Source of the DNA: Plantago major
Taxonomy: Eukaryota; Streptophyta; Magnoliopsida; Lamiales; Plantaginaceae
Assembly (NCBI GenBank): GCA_026545765.1
Contig: CM048839.1
Coordinates: 434,001 to 498,000, forward strand
Reading direction: 5' to 3'
DNA length: 64,000 nucleotides
Part shown: piece after piece, positions 22,005 to 33,417 of the stretch
How positions within the stretch are numbered: position 1 is the stretch's first letter
How the letters are laid out: each line of letters begins with the position of its first letter
Program-made: the position numbers and the translations under genes
Notes under the pieces: generated by a model
Told to the model about the DNA's origin: nothing
Seen by the model: only the letters and a program-made list of their open reading frames with translations
The model's database searches: none

Positions 22005-25000
22005 CTAATAGGTGATCTGCTTGAAATTGGAATTGTGCTGCAGAATCAGCTTCAGTCCCTTCACTCCTCCAGGTTTTGTCAGCTTCTTTGTAGGACTCGG
22101 GTAATATTTCTCCTTAAGCACTGTATCATCCACACAAGACCATGTAGGTCCTCTTGGAGAGCTGCCGTTGTACAAAAACCTTTCAGAAAACGGGTTCACC
22201 AGACTCCTTCGGAAATCCTCTGCTGTCTCACAAATGACACCCTACACCAAAGATCAATCAACATCACAAGACGTATTATTTACCCCCAGATAGGATATAT
22301 TCAAACATGGCACACCCTTAGAGTAGATATTTGCAAACGTTAAACTACGTACCTCTCTTGAGGTCTGAATGAAAGTCCTTTAAATATTCATACTGATGAT
22401 AACATATACTAGTATGTAAGTTTCTTACCTCTGCCATAGCCTTTATCTTCAGGGCAACATCATTGCTAAGAAGGACAAGCTGCTGTCCATCATTCCTGCT
22501 TCGTTTAATGGAAAGAGCACATTCAAGGATATGGTCTTCGGCAGTTGGGGTGACTATTTCCTGTAAACCATACGGAAAGCATGGGATTGAACCTATGTTG
22601 AATTGAGTGATATCCTTGCTGCCCCAGTGAGATGAAGCTGGTGGGGTAGGTGGAATTAGCATGCCTAACTCAGCTGAACTCTGCACATGAATCCACCATT
22701 GTGTGTTTGTCATGCAATCTTTAATCCATTCCAATGCTTCAGATACATCAGTTGTTCTTCTGAACAAGCTTCCACGTTTTAACATGCAATCCAATTCCCG
22801 TATAACTGGGGATAAGACAGAACCAGCATTCAGAGTTAGATACATGTTATTGTTACCCGAAAACCTATCACTGAATTGCAGAAATGCACTAATAGGTAGG
22901 CCATACCCATTCTGGGAATAAAAAGACTAGTGCCTTTAAGACCTCTCAGAAGCTGCAACTCCTTCCTTGACTTTTTATTCAGCAAACAACCAGTATCTGC
23001 TACAATATTCCACATCCCAATATCCTCTTTCGAAGTTTGAATCTGTAATGCAAAACAATAGTAGAGAATATTGCAAACACGAAAAGAACACAGAAAAAAA
23101 TGGGAAGGAAAAAGGACCATAAATGAAAGAATGTGAGACAGCATATAGACAACAGGTCCTTGGCACAGGAGAAGGAACTTGTTAAACTTACATATTGTGG
23201 GATAACCTCTTCTGACTCAAGCCAGTTAAGAGATCTGCTACTTTCACAAGTGATTTGACAAGCCGGTGAAGGTTGTGAACTGGCCTTGTTGCAAGTAATA
23301 TTAATTGACAGAGGTTGAAAAGGGTCCTTGTCTGCTCTAGATGCCTTTACTGCAATCTTCTTCTTAAGAGTAGCATGGCTTTTGGACGAAGAATTTGTTG
23401 ATCTACGTTCCTCCAGAATATTCCTGTTCTGGCTATCTTTAAGCAAAGAAGAAAAAGGAATGGCTTCCTCTTGCATGTTGCAATTAATAGCAGTCTTCAA
23501 AGGCGAAGATCTGCATGACTTTTGATGTTTCCCATCTTCCATATACTTCATGGACCTAAGAAGACGACTATTTGGAGTTATATTCTCCTTGTCTGGAGTA
23601 AAAAGTTCATCATCATTATCTTGATACATGCTGCAATTGACAGTAGTCTTCAAAGGCGATGATCTGTATGAATTCTGGTGTTTCCCTTCTTCCACGCACT
23701 TCATGGATGTAACAACACTACTATTTGGTGTTATATTCTCCTTGCCTGGAGTAAACACTTCAAAACCATCGTCCTTGTCCAGATTAAAACTAGAAATAGT
23801 AGTGTTCAAGATTGATTTAATTGGTAAAGTCTTCCCACTTTTCTTCATCAAAGATTGGGTACTGGGCGAGCAATTCTCCTTGTCAGGAGTAAAGATCAAT
23901 TCATTATCCAGACTAGCAAAATGATTCTTGAGCAATTCTGTTCCGTAAGTTTCACGGGCAACTGCTTTAGCCTTAGTACCAGTACTCACGCTCTTTCCAT
24001 TGCTTTGACAAGTTTCGATCAAGACACTGTTAGGTTTACCCCTCCTTGACCAAATGCTCACATTTGATCTGTTAACAGAAGCCTCCATGTTTTCACTTTG
24101 AGAAGCAGTCTGATGCACTGATGAAGGAGAAAAGGCCTGAGGGGTGCTGCTTTCTTCTTCAAACTGGCTACTAGAGATTTCATTTCCATGACTGTACATC
24201 CCACAAGGTGAACTTTTGTTCTGTGATGACTCTTCATCAGATAATGAATCGTACAAGTTTTTCGACACAAGAGGTGCTGAGTGACTCAAGTCTTGAACAG
24301 GTGGGCAGAAATTTTCATTGGCAAACAGCAGTTCTAGGCCTTCCAAACTGTCACTAGATATCTGCTGCACTTGTTTGTTTTGACTGAACAAATTACTCTC
24401 GTTCTGGAAAATCAAAGTGCACAGAGGAAAACCAGTAAAGCTAAACATTTCAAAGTCTACATTGGTAATATACATCTTTCAACTATATTCTTAGAACTGA
24501 CCTGGAACATTGGTGGGTCTTCAGTTTCTTCTTCATCCTCCTGTGCATCATCAAGTTTAGGCACAAATGGGTTTTCCATGTCATAGGCACGACTGTATGG
24601 CACCCAATGCAGTCTATACAATCTGCTTGATGCGCCAAGTTGCAAGGCATCACCCTCATTGAGTTCTGTCCTGACAAATGGATCAACCTTCTTCCCAGAG
24701 ATCCAAGTCCCATGCACTGAAAAAAAGACAATCAAACATATGAACATCTCAAACGAGCAAGCACACTTCATAGTTCATACTGCACTGAATTACTGAACAC
24801 ACCACACACATATGAATCAGCAATTTGAAGTTATCATTTAACACACACACACACATAGAATTTAGTGCATTATATTAAATACTGATACCTATTGAGAAGA
24901 ATCCAAAGAACCAGAAACAATGAAAGAGATGCTTGTCACACATGAAAATCAAACTTATAATTCCAATCAGCTTATTAGAACTTTTTGGCAAGTAAAATAA

Positions 25001-25814
25001 TGCTAAATGAATTAGGAGGAGAAACTTAGTCCAAGAGTGATAAACTTCATTAGAACTGCTATACGAGCGTTCATCTTCCACCATAAGCATACCAGCAAAT
25101 GAGATAAAATCATAACCACAGAACTTTCACTATCCAAGGCCAGTCAAAGTACACATATAGATAGGTGATAGGAACATAACAAATCCTCCACAGAAGAATC
25201 GGAACAAAAACACAAATGGCAGCCATAATCAATAACCACACGGATATCTACAGAGTCAGATTCTTCAATTTTAAGTATAGGTATGTGCAGGGTACGCATA
25301 CTCACATACAGATCGTGTACATCCAATTCATGCACAGAATAGTCCAAAAATTACATTAATCTTCTTCAGCAAATACCTAGGGTTTCAAACAGGCAAGGAA
25401 TACGCAAATCAACAAAACCACACTTCTAAGAACCAAACGAACACACACAACAAAATTCACAACGAATACCGCGCAATGTAATCAACATCGAGTAGAACTA
25501 ACACAAAACCAACAGGATTTACCCGAATTGAGATCCGTTACACAGAGCGATCGAGAAGATGGCTTAGAGTGGATCTTGAGGTGAAATCGGCTAATACTCG
25601 GATGCTCCAGCCGTATACTGCAATCTGGATGCCGCCCAACCCACAGCGTCTCCACAATTTCAGCCTCCTGAGCGGCATTTCCCGGCGGTGGCGATGATGA
25701 AGAAGGCGGATTGTCTAGGAGATAAATGTTCTTGAGGATACAGTCGTTTTTCAATACTGTGAAGACTGGAATTTGACGTTCGTGTAGGTTGGAGAGGTCG
25801 TGATTGTCAGCCAT
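22005..25814 (-). CDS. PS1: FHA and PIN domain protein PS1 (PARALLEL SPINDLE 1), six exons, 822 aa
   Basis: Exons: 25814-25523, 24716-24502, 24403-23192, 23042-22907, 22805-22429 and 22241-22005. Phases agree throughout, giving 823 codons with the stop. The FHA domain spans about residues 15-125, with LWVGRHPDCSIRLEHPSISR and, across intron 1, NSVHGTWISGKKV. The middle exon (residues 170-573) is acidic and serine-rich and holds three FTP-x-KEN motifs. The C-terminal PINc nuclease-like domain has the expected acidic positions in NIVADTGCLL, VIRELDCMLKRG, AEDHILECAL and LLSNDVALKIKAMAE. In Arabidopsis PS1 controls spindle orientation at male meiosis II, and loss gives unreduced pollen. As I recall the Arabidopsis protein is considerably longer, so the middle region is compact here. 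FHA followed by PIN is diagnostic among plant proteins I know. Confidence 0.93.
23470..23900 (-). repeat. PS1: Three FTP-x-KEN motifs within PS1, two on a 51-residue repeat
   Basis: The motifs are FTPDKENCSP (from residue 340), FTPGKENITP (386) and FTPDKENITP (437). The last two begin 51-residue units that share TPNSxxxxSMK, EGKHQ or DGKHQ, and RSSPLKTxxNC. Each contains a KEN box next to TP sites, so each combines a possible APC/C degron with possible CDK sites. Confidence 0.9.
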
Positions 25815-26399
25815 GGCTGATCGTGAGAGGATTGGAAGAGAATGTAGCAGCAGCTTGCAGAGAAGTAGAGTGTTGAAGAAATGGAGGTGGAAATGGGGAT
25901 TTTAAATGGATGTAAATTTAATTCAGAGCCGTTGGGTTTTGTCAATGAGATGCGTTACGGCTAGCTTTTAATTTCTCTATTTTCTATTCTTTTTTAAAAA
26001 TTCACTAGTAGTAAATTTATGAGTTTTTTTTTTTTTTTTTTTTTTTGAATTGAATTGGAGTTTAAAAATGCCAAACACGCGGAGTACGAAGTTGGAGATG
26101 TATTTATACGAGTGTGACATCAGGTAAGCATAGCACAAAATTTAATTTCTGAACAATTGTCAATCGATAAAAGATAATCAATCATAATCATGTGTTCACA
26201 ACTTCTGACTATTGCACTAGGACTGTATTCGTTATTTTGAAAAAATCTTCCAACTTCACTGGAAAGCTATTCTACCAATTTACCTGGCTATACTCCATTC
26301 TTCGTCAACTTTTTAATTTATAGGAGAAATCATGTCGTCTTTTTAAAAAGATGGTGAAGAAATAGAAATGAACTAAAATGCAACTCCCACATATTTAGA
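25815..26399. other. PS1 upstream region
   Basis: This is the presumed promoter and 5' untranslated region of PS1, transcribed leftward. A long T-tract (about 26024-26046, preceded by GAG) is followed by GAATTGAATTGGAG. No TATA box stands out. No coding frame is credible. Confidence 0.4.
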
Positions 26400-26969
26400 G
26401 CAGCTCCATCAGAGTTGCGATGATCTCACTCTCGGACTCCAGTGAGTCGAGAGTGAGTTGAAACAATAAATGGCTCGCCTTGAAATTTGAGGCCAAAGAC
26501 TATTTTTGCCCATTTTTCCTTTTTTTTAATTTTTTTTCTTTTCTCCTTTTGTTTTAATTGTTTGTTGCTTTTTTGCTGAACCGATTTTGTTCTTCTCTTC
26601 TGTTTTCACTCGTTTTTAACTAAATTCTTCCTTGTATTTCAATTCTTTTTTTAATTATTCAAACTTAAATTACAAGTAATATATATTTTTTCAAATTTCA
26701 AGTATATTTTCAAATATATTTTCAAGTAATATATTTTAAAAACATTAGTGTGAGTTTTTTTATAATTAACTAAAAACATTTAAAATCAATTCAAGAATAA
26801 AGTTTAAAAGGAAATGAAAAAAGAAAAGAAACGAAAAATTAAGTTTGAAAGAAAATGTTAAAAGAAAATATGTTTGGACCTCACTGTTGGAGTAGAGAAT
26901 TGCAGTGAGTGGAATGCTGACGTGGCGGAGATAGTGGATTGCAGAGAGTTGCAACTGCTGGAGATGGCC
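26400..26969. mobile_element. Harbinger-like MITE, 570 bp
   Basis: The left end GAGCAGCTCCATCAGAGTTGC and the inverse of the right end GGCCATCTCCAGCAGTTGC are imperfect inverted repeats (11 of the first 15 bases match). They are flanked by TTA at 26397-26399 and 26970-26972. The interior is AT-rich and non-coding. The terminal motif and TTA target fit PIF/Harbinger-derived MITEs. Confidence 0.75.
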
Positions 26970-26972
26970 TTA

Positions 26973-28301
26973 CTCGAGCTATTTTATAACCTCTCGCTCT
27001 AATTCGACATTGTCTGCTATAGGTTGATTTTAACTCCTCATTTTGTAAGAACATCTAGGATACTAGTACATGTTTAAATCCTCAAATTACATGTATTTAT
27101 GTTTAACATCATCATAAAATCATGAAGATACTTCATCATAGATTTATCATTGGTCACCTTCACATAAACATTCAAAAATAAAATCCAAATTATCATATAT
27201 ATACTCTCATACCTGAATACTTCCACAAGCATTTCAGAGTTAAGCATGTTAGCTTAAAACGAGTGACAAATTCATAAGTTGTTCGATGCTTATGTTAGTT
27301 GAGATAAAATATACGAGAAAGCGATATGTAGCAATAGAACCCGCATATAACCTATAATTGAGTTGTAAAAGGTAAGAGTAATCGTATTGGTATAAATGGT
27401 CAGATCTAACTCGGTTAGTGATACAATTTATTTTCAAGAATCAATTCATTAAGTCGGTTTTTTAATATAAACACGATTACTCTTTATGTAATAAATGTGG
27501 ATTTAATAAAGTGTGAAACGGGATTATGATTTAGAAGAATCTGTTATCTGTGGATGTGGAGCAGTGTTGTTTTGCGCCACAGCTTTGAGAAAAGAGATTC
27601 CACCGAACGATCATATGCTGCCTTAATTTGCCCACTTCACCATTACTACGCTACGCTAACCTCATCGGAGCTCAATCCTCTCCATCGCCATTCTCCGCCA
27701 CAATCACCGATCGGATACCCAAAATTCCAATTTCTATCACTCTGTTTCCGGCGAATTCCTACGATATTCCTTTCACTTGTCACAACTTCTATTCCAGTCT
27801 TGCTGTAAAGCCCAAAAACTAGGTCAAGAAGACGAGTTTATCAAAATCCCAACTTGAAAAGGTTAGACATTAGCCTTTGCAAAGCTTGATTTTCCAACTT
27901 GTATGCATATTTCTTCTTCTTCTTTTTGTGTTCATTACTTTTTGCCTGTCAATCCATAGTTTGGTTACTTGGTATATGAGCTTCACATTTCTCATAAAGT
28001 AATACCTAGTGATGTTAATCGGTTATGTTGTTATGTTATAGATATGTATCTTATCTAGCTTTGCTCTTGTTTTCTTGAAATCACACTCTTGTTCCCCCAT
28101 TGTTTGTTGTGCTATTGTAATTAGTACTTCTATTTAAAAGTTTGTGGCAAATTGCATTTAGGATTTCCAAGAGATTGTGGTGTGATAATGTTTGTATGTA
28201 TTTTATTTGAAAAATATGTAAAGCTCCGATTTTTCTTAGTACTTGCAATGCTGCTCAGGAATGCCTTAGAAGCTAACCATTAAACTGCCAACAGATTATA
28301 C
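26973..28301. other. Upstream region and probable 5' leader of the Maf-like gene
   Basis: 27000-27540 is AT-rich with no features. From about 27540 the sequence becomes more C-rich and gene-like, with short frames but no family pattern, and is probably the 5' untranslated exon of the Maf gene. An intron probably ends close to the ATG at 28302, since T-rich sequence fills 27900-28260. Confidence 0.4.
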
Positions 28302-28910
28302 ATGGAGGCTCCAAAGAAGCAGAATTTTCAGATGATATTAGGTTCGTCCTCGATGGCTCGTCGTGAGATCCTAGCTGAGATGGGCTATGAGTTCACCATC
28401 CTAACTGCGGATATAGATGAGAAAAGTATCAGGAAAGATAAGCCAGAAGATCTTGTTATGACCCTTGCGGAGGCAAAAGCTGATGCTATTGTGTCCAGGC
28501 TCGAGACGAGTGACTATTTATGGGAACCGACCCTGCTAATTACCGCAGATACAGTGGTGGTGTATGAAGGGGTTGTCAGAGAAAAGCCTTCGAGTAAGGA
28601 GGAGGCACGTGAGTTCATCAGAGACTATTCTGGTGGTTCTGCTAGAGTTGTGGGATCTGTGCTTGTAACTAACCTAACAACAGGAAGAAGGCAGGGAGAA
28701 TGGGAGGGTGCGGAGGTCTACTTTCTTGACATACCAGATGAAGTCATTGATAGCCTAATCGAGGAAGGAATTATTTTGAATGTTGCTGGGGGTTTGATGC
28801 TTGAACATCCCCTTACACTGCCGTTAGTCGACACTGTGATTGGAAGTTCTGATTGTGTAATGGGACTTTCTAAAAGTCTCACAGAGAAGCTGATTCAGGA
28901 GGTATTGTAG
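28302..28910 (+). CDS. Maf-like nucleoside-triphosphate pyrophosphatase, 202 aa
   Basis: Maf/Ham1-fold enzymes hydrolyse non-canonical or modified nucleoside triphosphates to monophosphate and pyrophosphate, keeping them out of nucleic acids. The N-terminal substrate loop ILGSSSMARREIL (residues 12-24), the catalytic segment LLITADTVVVYEGVVREKP with the conserved Asp and Lys, GGSARVVGSVLVTN, and the C-terminal AGGLMLEHPLTLP block are all present in the usual order. Its length matches the family's ~200 residues. The frame is uninterrupted in one exon. The ATG context ACATGG is good and there is no in-frame upstream start nearby. Which nucleotide it prefers cannot be told from sequence. Confidence 0.93.
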   Translation: MEAPKKQNFQMILGSSSMARREILAEMGYEFTILTADIDEKSIRKDKPEDLVMTLAEAKADAIVSRLETSDYLWEPTLLITADTVVVYEGVVREKPSSKEEAREFIRDYSGGSARVVGSVLVTNLTTGRRQGEWEGAEVYFLDIPDEVIDSLIEEGIILNVAGGLMLEHPLTLPLVDTVIGSSDCVMGLSKSLTEKLIQEVL

Positions 28911-29404
28911 TGGCTAGCTACTGTTTTGTGTCAATATGATAAGGTTTGAGATCCTTAATGCCATCTATCAGATTTTCTTTGGCTTCGATTCGTTGAACAG
29001 CTCACTCATCTCCCCCTAGTGTCTCCTTAACCGACATTTAGATGTCTTTATTCGTTAGCGAAAATCTTGATTCCTGATTGATTCCGACACCTGATATATA
29101 TTGGCAATATTGCATGTTTATATTGCTACTGTATATGAAGATATTATGTTATCACAAAGTTAACGGCGAGGGGGCGACCCAAGGCTTAAATGTTGCAAAC
29201 TAGCCGACGTCTGGTTTACGTGTGATTTTACAATTATTTGGGGGTGTTTGTGCAAATTACGAAAGAAAGAACAATGATTTGTAACTATTCTGTTCTATTC
29301 TTTAACATATACTATGATTCCTAATCGTAATTGAAAAGAAACTTAAATTCCTGAAGGAATGGCTAATATGCCTATATATAATGTGTGTTAAGAGTTTATA
29401 CAAA
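28911..29404. other. Maf 3' region
   Basis: This is the presumed 3' untranslated region and spacer up to the target duplication of the adjacent MULE-like element. No further gene or repeat is visible. Confidence 0.4.
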
Positions 29405-29414
29405 CTCGTTATTT

Positions 29415-30662
29415 GGGAGAATTGCACTTTTGGTCCTCTAACTCGCCGTCCTTTTCGTTTACGGTACTATGAAATGCCAAATTTGCAAAACTAGTCCTAA
29501 AACCGTATAAATACGGCCAAATTAGGTTAAAAATTGGGGAAATTTGGGATCACTTTTGGTCCTATTGACATGGCATACTACATGGCGATTTATCTGGGCG
29601 AACTAACGAATTATTAGACGAACTGACCAAGTCGCTAAGCGAACTGAAGAATTAGCCGAATTTAACTAACTAACTGAAGAATTAGCCGAACTGAACTAAC
29701 AAACTGATGAACTAAATAACGAATCGGAGAAGTACAAACAAAAATCAGCGATTTATGTCTTATGTTTAGGTCAGATAATCAATTATGATAGCTTATATCC
29801 CCAAATTGAATAAACCCTAAATTGAAGAATAAAGATTAGGATTATATATATACTTCCATTAAAATAAAATAAAATAACTTATATTATCTATGGAAACTTG
29901 ACAAATACAAAATATAATATTAACAAATCTTATATTTTCTATTTTGCAAATTTTTATTTTTTGGCAAACTTCCATGAAAGAGAGTAATTAAATTGAATTG
30001 AACAATATAAAAAGAGAGGAGCTTCAATTGAAACACGGCAGCCTTATTGTCGCAAAGAGAGGAGCTACAATCACCTACAAAAAAATTAAAACAATCACCT
30101 ACAAGGTTTCCAGGTGAAAAAAAGAGAGGAGCTTCAATTGAAGAAAATAAAAAATAAAAAACAAAATGATATAGTAATTCATAATATATAAAGATTGAGA
30201 GAGTAATTAAATTGAACAATATAAATTTTTAATTTTTTATTAAGTTTATAAATTTATTTATTTTAAAAATAATATGTTAAAATTATAATTTTATAAATTT
30301 TGTTAACATTTTAAATTTTGGAAATTTGTTGGAAGTTGTAAGGACTTAATTAATATTTTTGTAAAGTCAATGCCCTAAATTTTGAGAATCAGATGTCACT
30401 AAGGACTGTATTGTAATTTTCAGAAATGAATTTGGACCTGATTGATAACTTATAAAAGTTTTAGGGACTTAATTGAATGTGTTAGGTTGTTGGGCGTGTG
30501 TTGGCGTGTGTTTGGCATGTGTTGGCAGTCCATATATATGTGCTATTTCGTATAAATACGAACGACTTATACGGATTTAGGACCAACTTTGTAAATTCGT
30601 CATTTCGTAGGACCAAAATCGAAGAGAACGACGAGTTAGAGGACCAAAAGTGCAATTCTCCC
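29415..30662. mobile_element. Mutator-like (MULE) non-autonomous element, 1248 bp, long TIRs
   Basis: Left end GGGAGAATTGCACTTTTGG and right end CCAAAAGTGCAATTCTCCC are perfect inverted copies, and the similarity continues inward for roughly 100 bases at lower identity. Both ends are flanked by CTCGTTATTT (29405-29414 and 30663-30672), a perfect 10-bp target duplication, in the Mutator range. The interior is AT-rich with small direct repeats (AAAGAGAGGAGCT three times, GAAGAATTAGCCGAA twice) and no transposase. It includes a 27-base match to the Copia fossil nearby. Confidence 0.92.
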
Positions 30663-30695
30663 CTCGTTATTTTTGCGTCGTATTTAAACTAGCTC

Positions 30696-31119
30696 TTGGA
30701 TAGTCTGCTTATTGAAGATAGGCTTAACTGGAATTGTTTGATTGATTCAATAATGATTTATCTCACTGAAGATGAAGAAGAACAAGAACAAGAACAAGAA
30801 GGATACTGCAGTTACTCAGAAGATGAGCCAGTGATGAAGAAACATTGTCGATTGGCATCTAATCTGGAGACGAATTATGTCAAATTACCAAGTTTACCAG
30901 ATGATTTGGTAATTGAGATTTTGTAATGGCTGCCTATAAAATCTCTCCTCAAATTTAGGTGTGTATAAAAATCTTGGTCTCGTCTGTTTAAAGATCCTAC
31001 CTTTATCAAAAACCACCACGGGGGTAGAGAAACCATGCTGCTCATTAGTCGTCATTTGCGTCCATCTAATATGTTTGCTCGTTACGGAGAAGGCGTGTTA
31101 TCTTTTCATGATTTAGATT
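30696..31119 (+). pseudogene. F-box protein gene, copy 1, truncated pseudogene
   Basis: An acidic N-terminus (EDEEEQEQEQEGYCSYSEDE) leads into an F-box, LPSLPDDLVIEIL, then WLPIKSLLKF and KSWSRLFKDPTFIKNHHGG, as in plant F-box proteins that serve as substrate adaptors of SCF ubiquitin ligases. Two stops interrupt the F-box region itself (after VIEIL at 30924-30926 and after KFRCV). The homology to copy 2 (36525-37627) ends at 31119, where the LTR of a Copia fossil begins. The F-box-associated C-terminal domain is missing. Confidence 0.85.
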
Positions 31120-32230
31120 TGTAAAGAATAGATTTGATCCACACTCAATAAATTGTGGTCTGTTGTTTGTATTATACAGAAATAAGTTACATCAGATCCT
31201 ACGAAATTAGTTAGTTACAAACAAGTAATGGAGTAGACTAATTCACTAGTTTGACTAAGCTATAAAACAGAAGAGTGAGCCTTAAGAATAGGAGAATCTG
31301 GTACATTGTTGACAGCCCCCCGCAAGCTGAGCGTGGGATTCGGGTAAACGCGAAGCTTGGACTGGAATCGATGAAACAAAGGCCGTGATAAACACATCCG
31401 CAACATTAAGATCAGTAGGAACAAACTGAGTAGTAATGCGGCTAGATTGGACCAACTCGCGCTTGAAATGGTAGTCGAGCTCAATATGCTTGGCGCGTTT
31501 GTGCGAAACTGGATTGCTACAGATAAACACGGCAGCCTTATTGTCGCAAAGGACAATTGGACGCTGAAGACTTAGAAGGCGCAGATCATTAAGCAAGTGA
31601 GTTAGCCATAGGACTTCACTTGTGGTGTTGGCTATTGCTCGATATTCCGACTCGCAGCTTGAACGCGAAACCATGGGCTGTTTCTTGGAGATCCACGAAA
31701 CCAGGTTGGGCCCTAAGTAAATCGAATAGTCAGAAGTGGAGCGACGAGTGTCGGGACAAGATGCCCAAGTAGTATCCGAATAAGCAAGAACTAAAGGAGC
31801 ACCTGTGTTGATAAATTCAAGGCCGAAGGTAACAGTTCCCTTGACATAGCGTAGGATCCATTTAACTGCTTGAAAGTGAGGCTCTTTAGGACATTGCATA
31901 AACTGGCATTCAAAGTTGACAACATAGGCGATGTCGGGACGAGTAATTGTCAAGTATTGGAGCGCACCAACTATTGATCGATATGTCGATGGATCAGAGT
32001 AGTCAGGCCCTTGAAGACTTAATTGCTGACCAACAACCATTGGCGTATTGATAGGTTTTCACTCGCTCATATCGGCACGAAGTAGCAGGTCATGCGCATA
32101 CTTGGCTTGGCTTAGAAATGAACCATGAGATGTGTAGCAAACCTCGAGACCGAGGAAATAGCTAAGCCGCCCGAGATCCTTAATTGCAAACTGAGAATTC
32201 AATGCCTCATGGTCATACACACTGACCTGT
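31120..32230 (-). mobile_element. Ty1/Copia retrotransposon fossil, 3' part only
   Basis: A probable short 3' LTR lies at 31120-31314 (TG...CA ends), preceded on the element's strand by a purine tract. Inward, to about 32230, the minus strand recalls the end of Copia reverse transcriptase and the RNase H region (RSTSDYSIYLG, CDNKAAVF, KHIELDYHF). The 5' LTR, gag, protease, integrase and most of reverse transcriptase are absent. It is broken and old-looking, and it truncates F-box copy 1. Confidence 0.88.
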
Positions 32231-33087
32231 ATCAGTAATTCAGAATTGTAAAAATGTCAATACATTGAACCATATAAAGGATAATATGAACAACTAAAAC
32301 TCATGGGAGCCATGGGTAGAGGTAAATGACAGGTCAGCCATAGCAAAACCCCGTGAAAGTCATATAATACCTCTTCTCTTCTCCCATATAAAAAGTTTTA
32401 TCTCGTCATGGAGAGCTGAATTCAAGGCATCACACGCAAAATCTCGTTATGTAAACCAAAACAACAGAACGAGATTCAAAATTGGACATTACACCCATCA
32501 TCATCATCTATCCACATTAGAATTCCAATGGATTAAAATAATTGAAGCAGCAAAGGCATATAAATAGTTGTTGATAGAAACACCTAAAAACATAAGGGAA
32601 TGGAGTTGACATGTGAGCAAACATTACATACATACGGCATACCTGTGCTGTGTCAGGAGAAGGCAGAAAAAAATCATAAAATCAGGGTTCGGGAATTTAT
32701 TCTGTAGCGATTTGGCTTGGCACTATTAATCGATCGGCGAATCGGTACAGGATAAAGCAAACACAGACAGGCGCCGGTTGGAAATAGGGAGTAGCCGTCG
32801 AAAGAATAAGGAAAAAAAATAAAAAAAAAAGGGAACGCGATATATGTTAAGAGTTCTTTTCAAAAATTGATAAACAAACTGGGACTTATTATTATATTGT
32901 TTAAAACCATACAGAAATCATGTGTGTTAGTAAGATTTAAGGATTCTGTTCAATTCCACCAAAAGGAATCAAGGGCAGAAGAAATTTTTGATTGAGGTTA
33001 GATATTTATCGCTGATCAATGCCTTTCCAATAACTTTTCTGTTTTTTTTTTTAAACAATATAATAAGTCTCAATATGTCCTGTTAAA
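32231..33087. other. Non-genic stretch after the Copia fossil
   Basis: There is no recognisable gene, LTR or inverted repeat. A T-rich run lies near 33040. The continuation of F-box copy 1 that would be expected beyond a simple insertion was not found, so this region may mark a rearrangement. Confidence 0.4.
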
Positions 33088-33398
33088 GTGTCATTTCACT
33101 TTAACAATTTGCTTAGTACTTCTCTATTCTCCAGCTACCGGCTACTAAGAAACGCTATTCCAATTTTCCTCCGCTCACACCACACGCAACACCCCTTCAG
33201 CTATCCCAGCCGTCGTTTCCGCATGAACCACGCGAATCCATCTGTCGATATAGAACCGTTGTGTGTGCTCGGATCAGACAACTGCTCACCTGCACCTTAT
33301 CGCGACTATAAAACTATGGGCATGTTTTCCGCTCGATTGAATTATTCAATTTCACAACAGTCCTCAGCAACGGTTGCTTCATCAATTTTTTTCAGGTA
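33088..33398 (+). CDS. Unrecognised possible first exon (~103 codons)
   Basis: An open frame starts MSFHFNNLLSTSLF and closes at a good splice donor (TTTTCAG|GTATGT near 33398). The N-terminus is rich in Ser, Leu and Arg, somewhat like an organellar targeting peptide. I recognise no domain and could not find a convincing second exon, though 33.9-36.5 kb has splice-like signals. It could instead be a leader exon of the F-box copy at 36.5 kb, or not a gene at all. Confidence 0.25.
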
Positions 33399-33417
33399 TG
33401 TAAATATAATTCAGTAA

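Noticed and set aside
22345-24475. PS1 frames extended through their introns as separate proteins
   Set aside because: The extensions after LESEEVIPQY and after IPRM run past good GT donors into hydrophobic, low-complexity intron sequence; the spliced structure preserves the FHA and PIN patterns.
26018-26046. Long T-tract as a third tail-type insertion
   Set aside because: The flanking repeat is only about six bases (GAGTTT), too short to claim a target duplication. T-tracts at 34.2, 35.7 and 43.4 kb have none.
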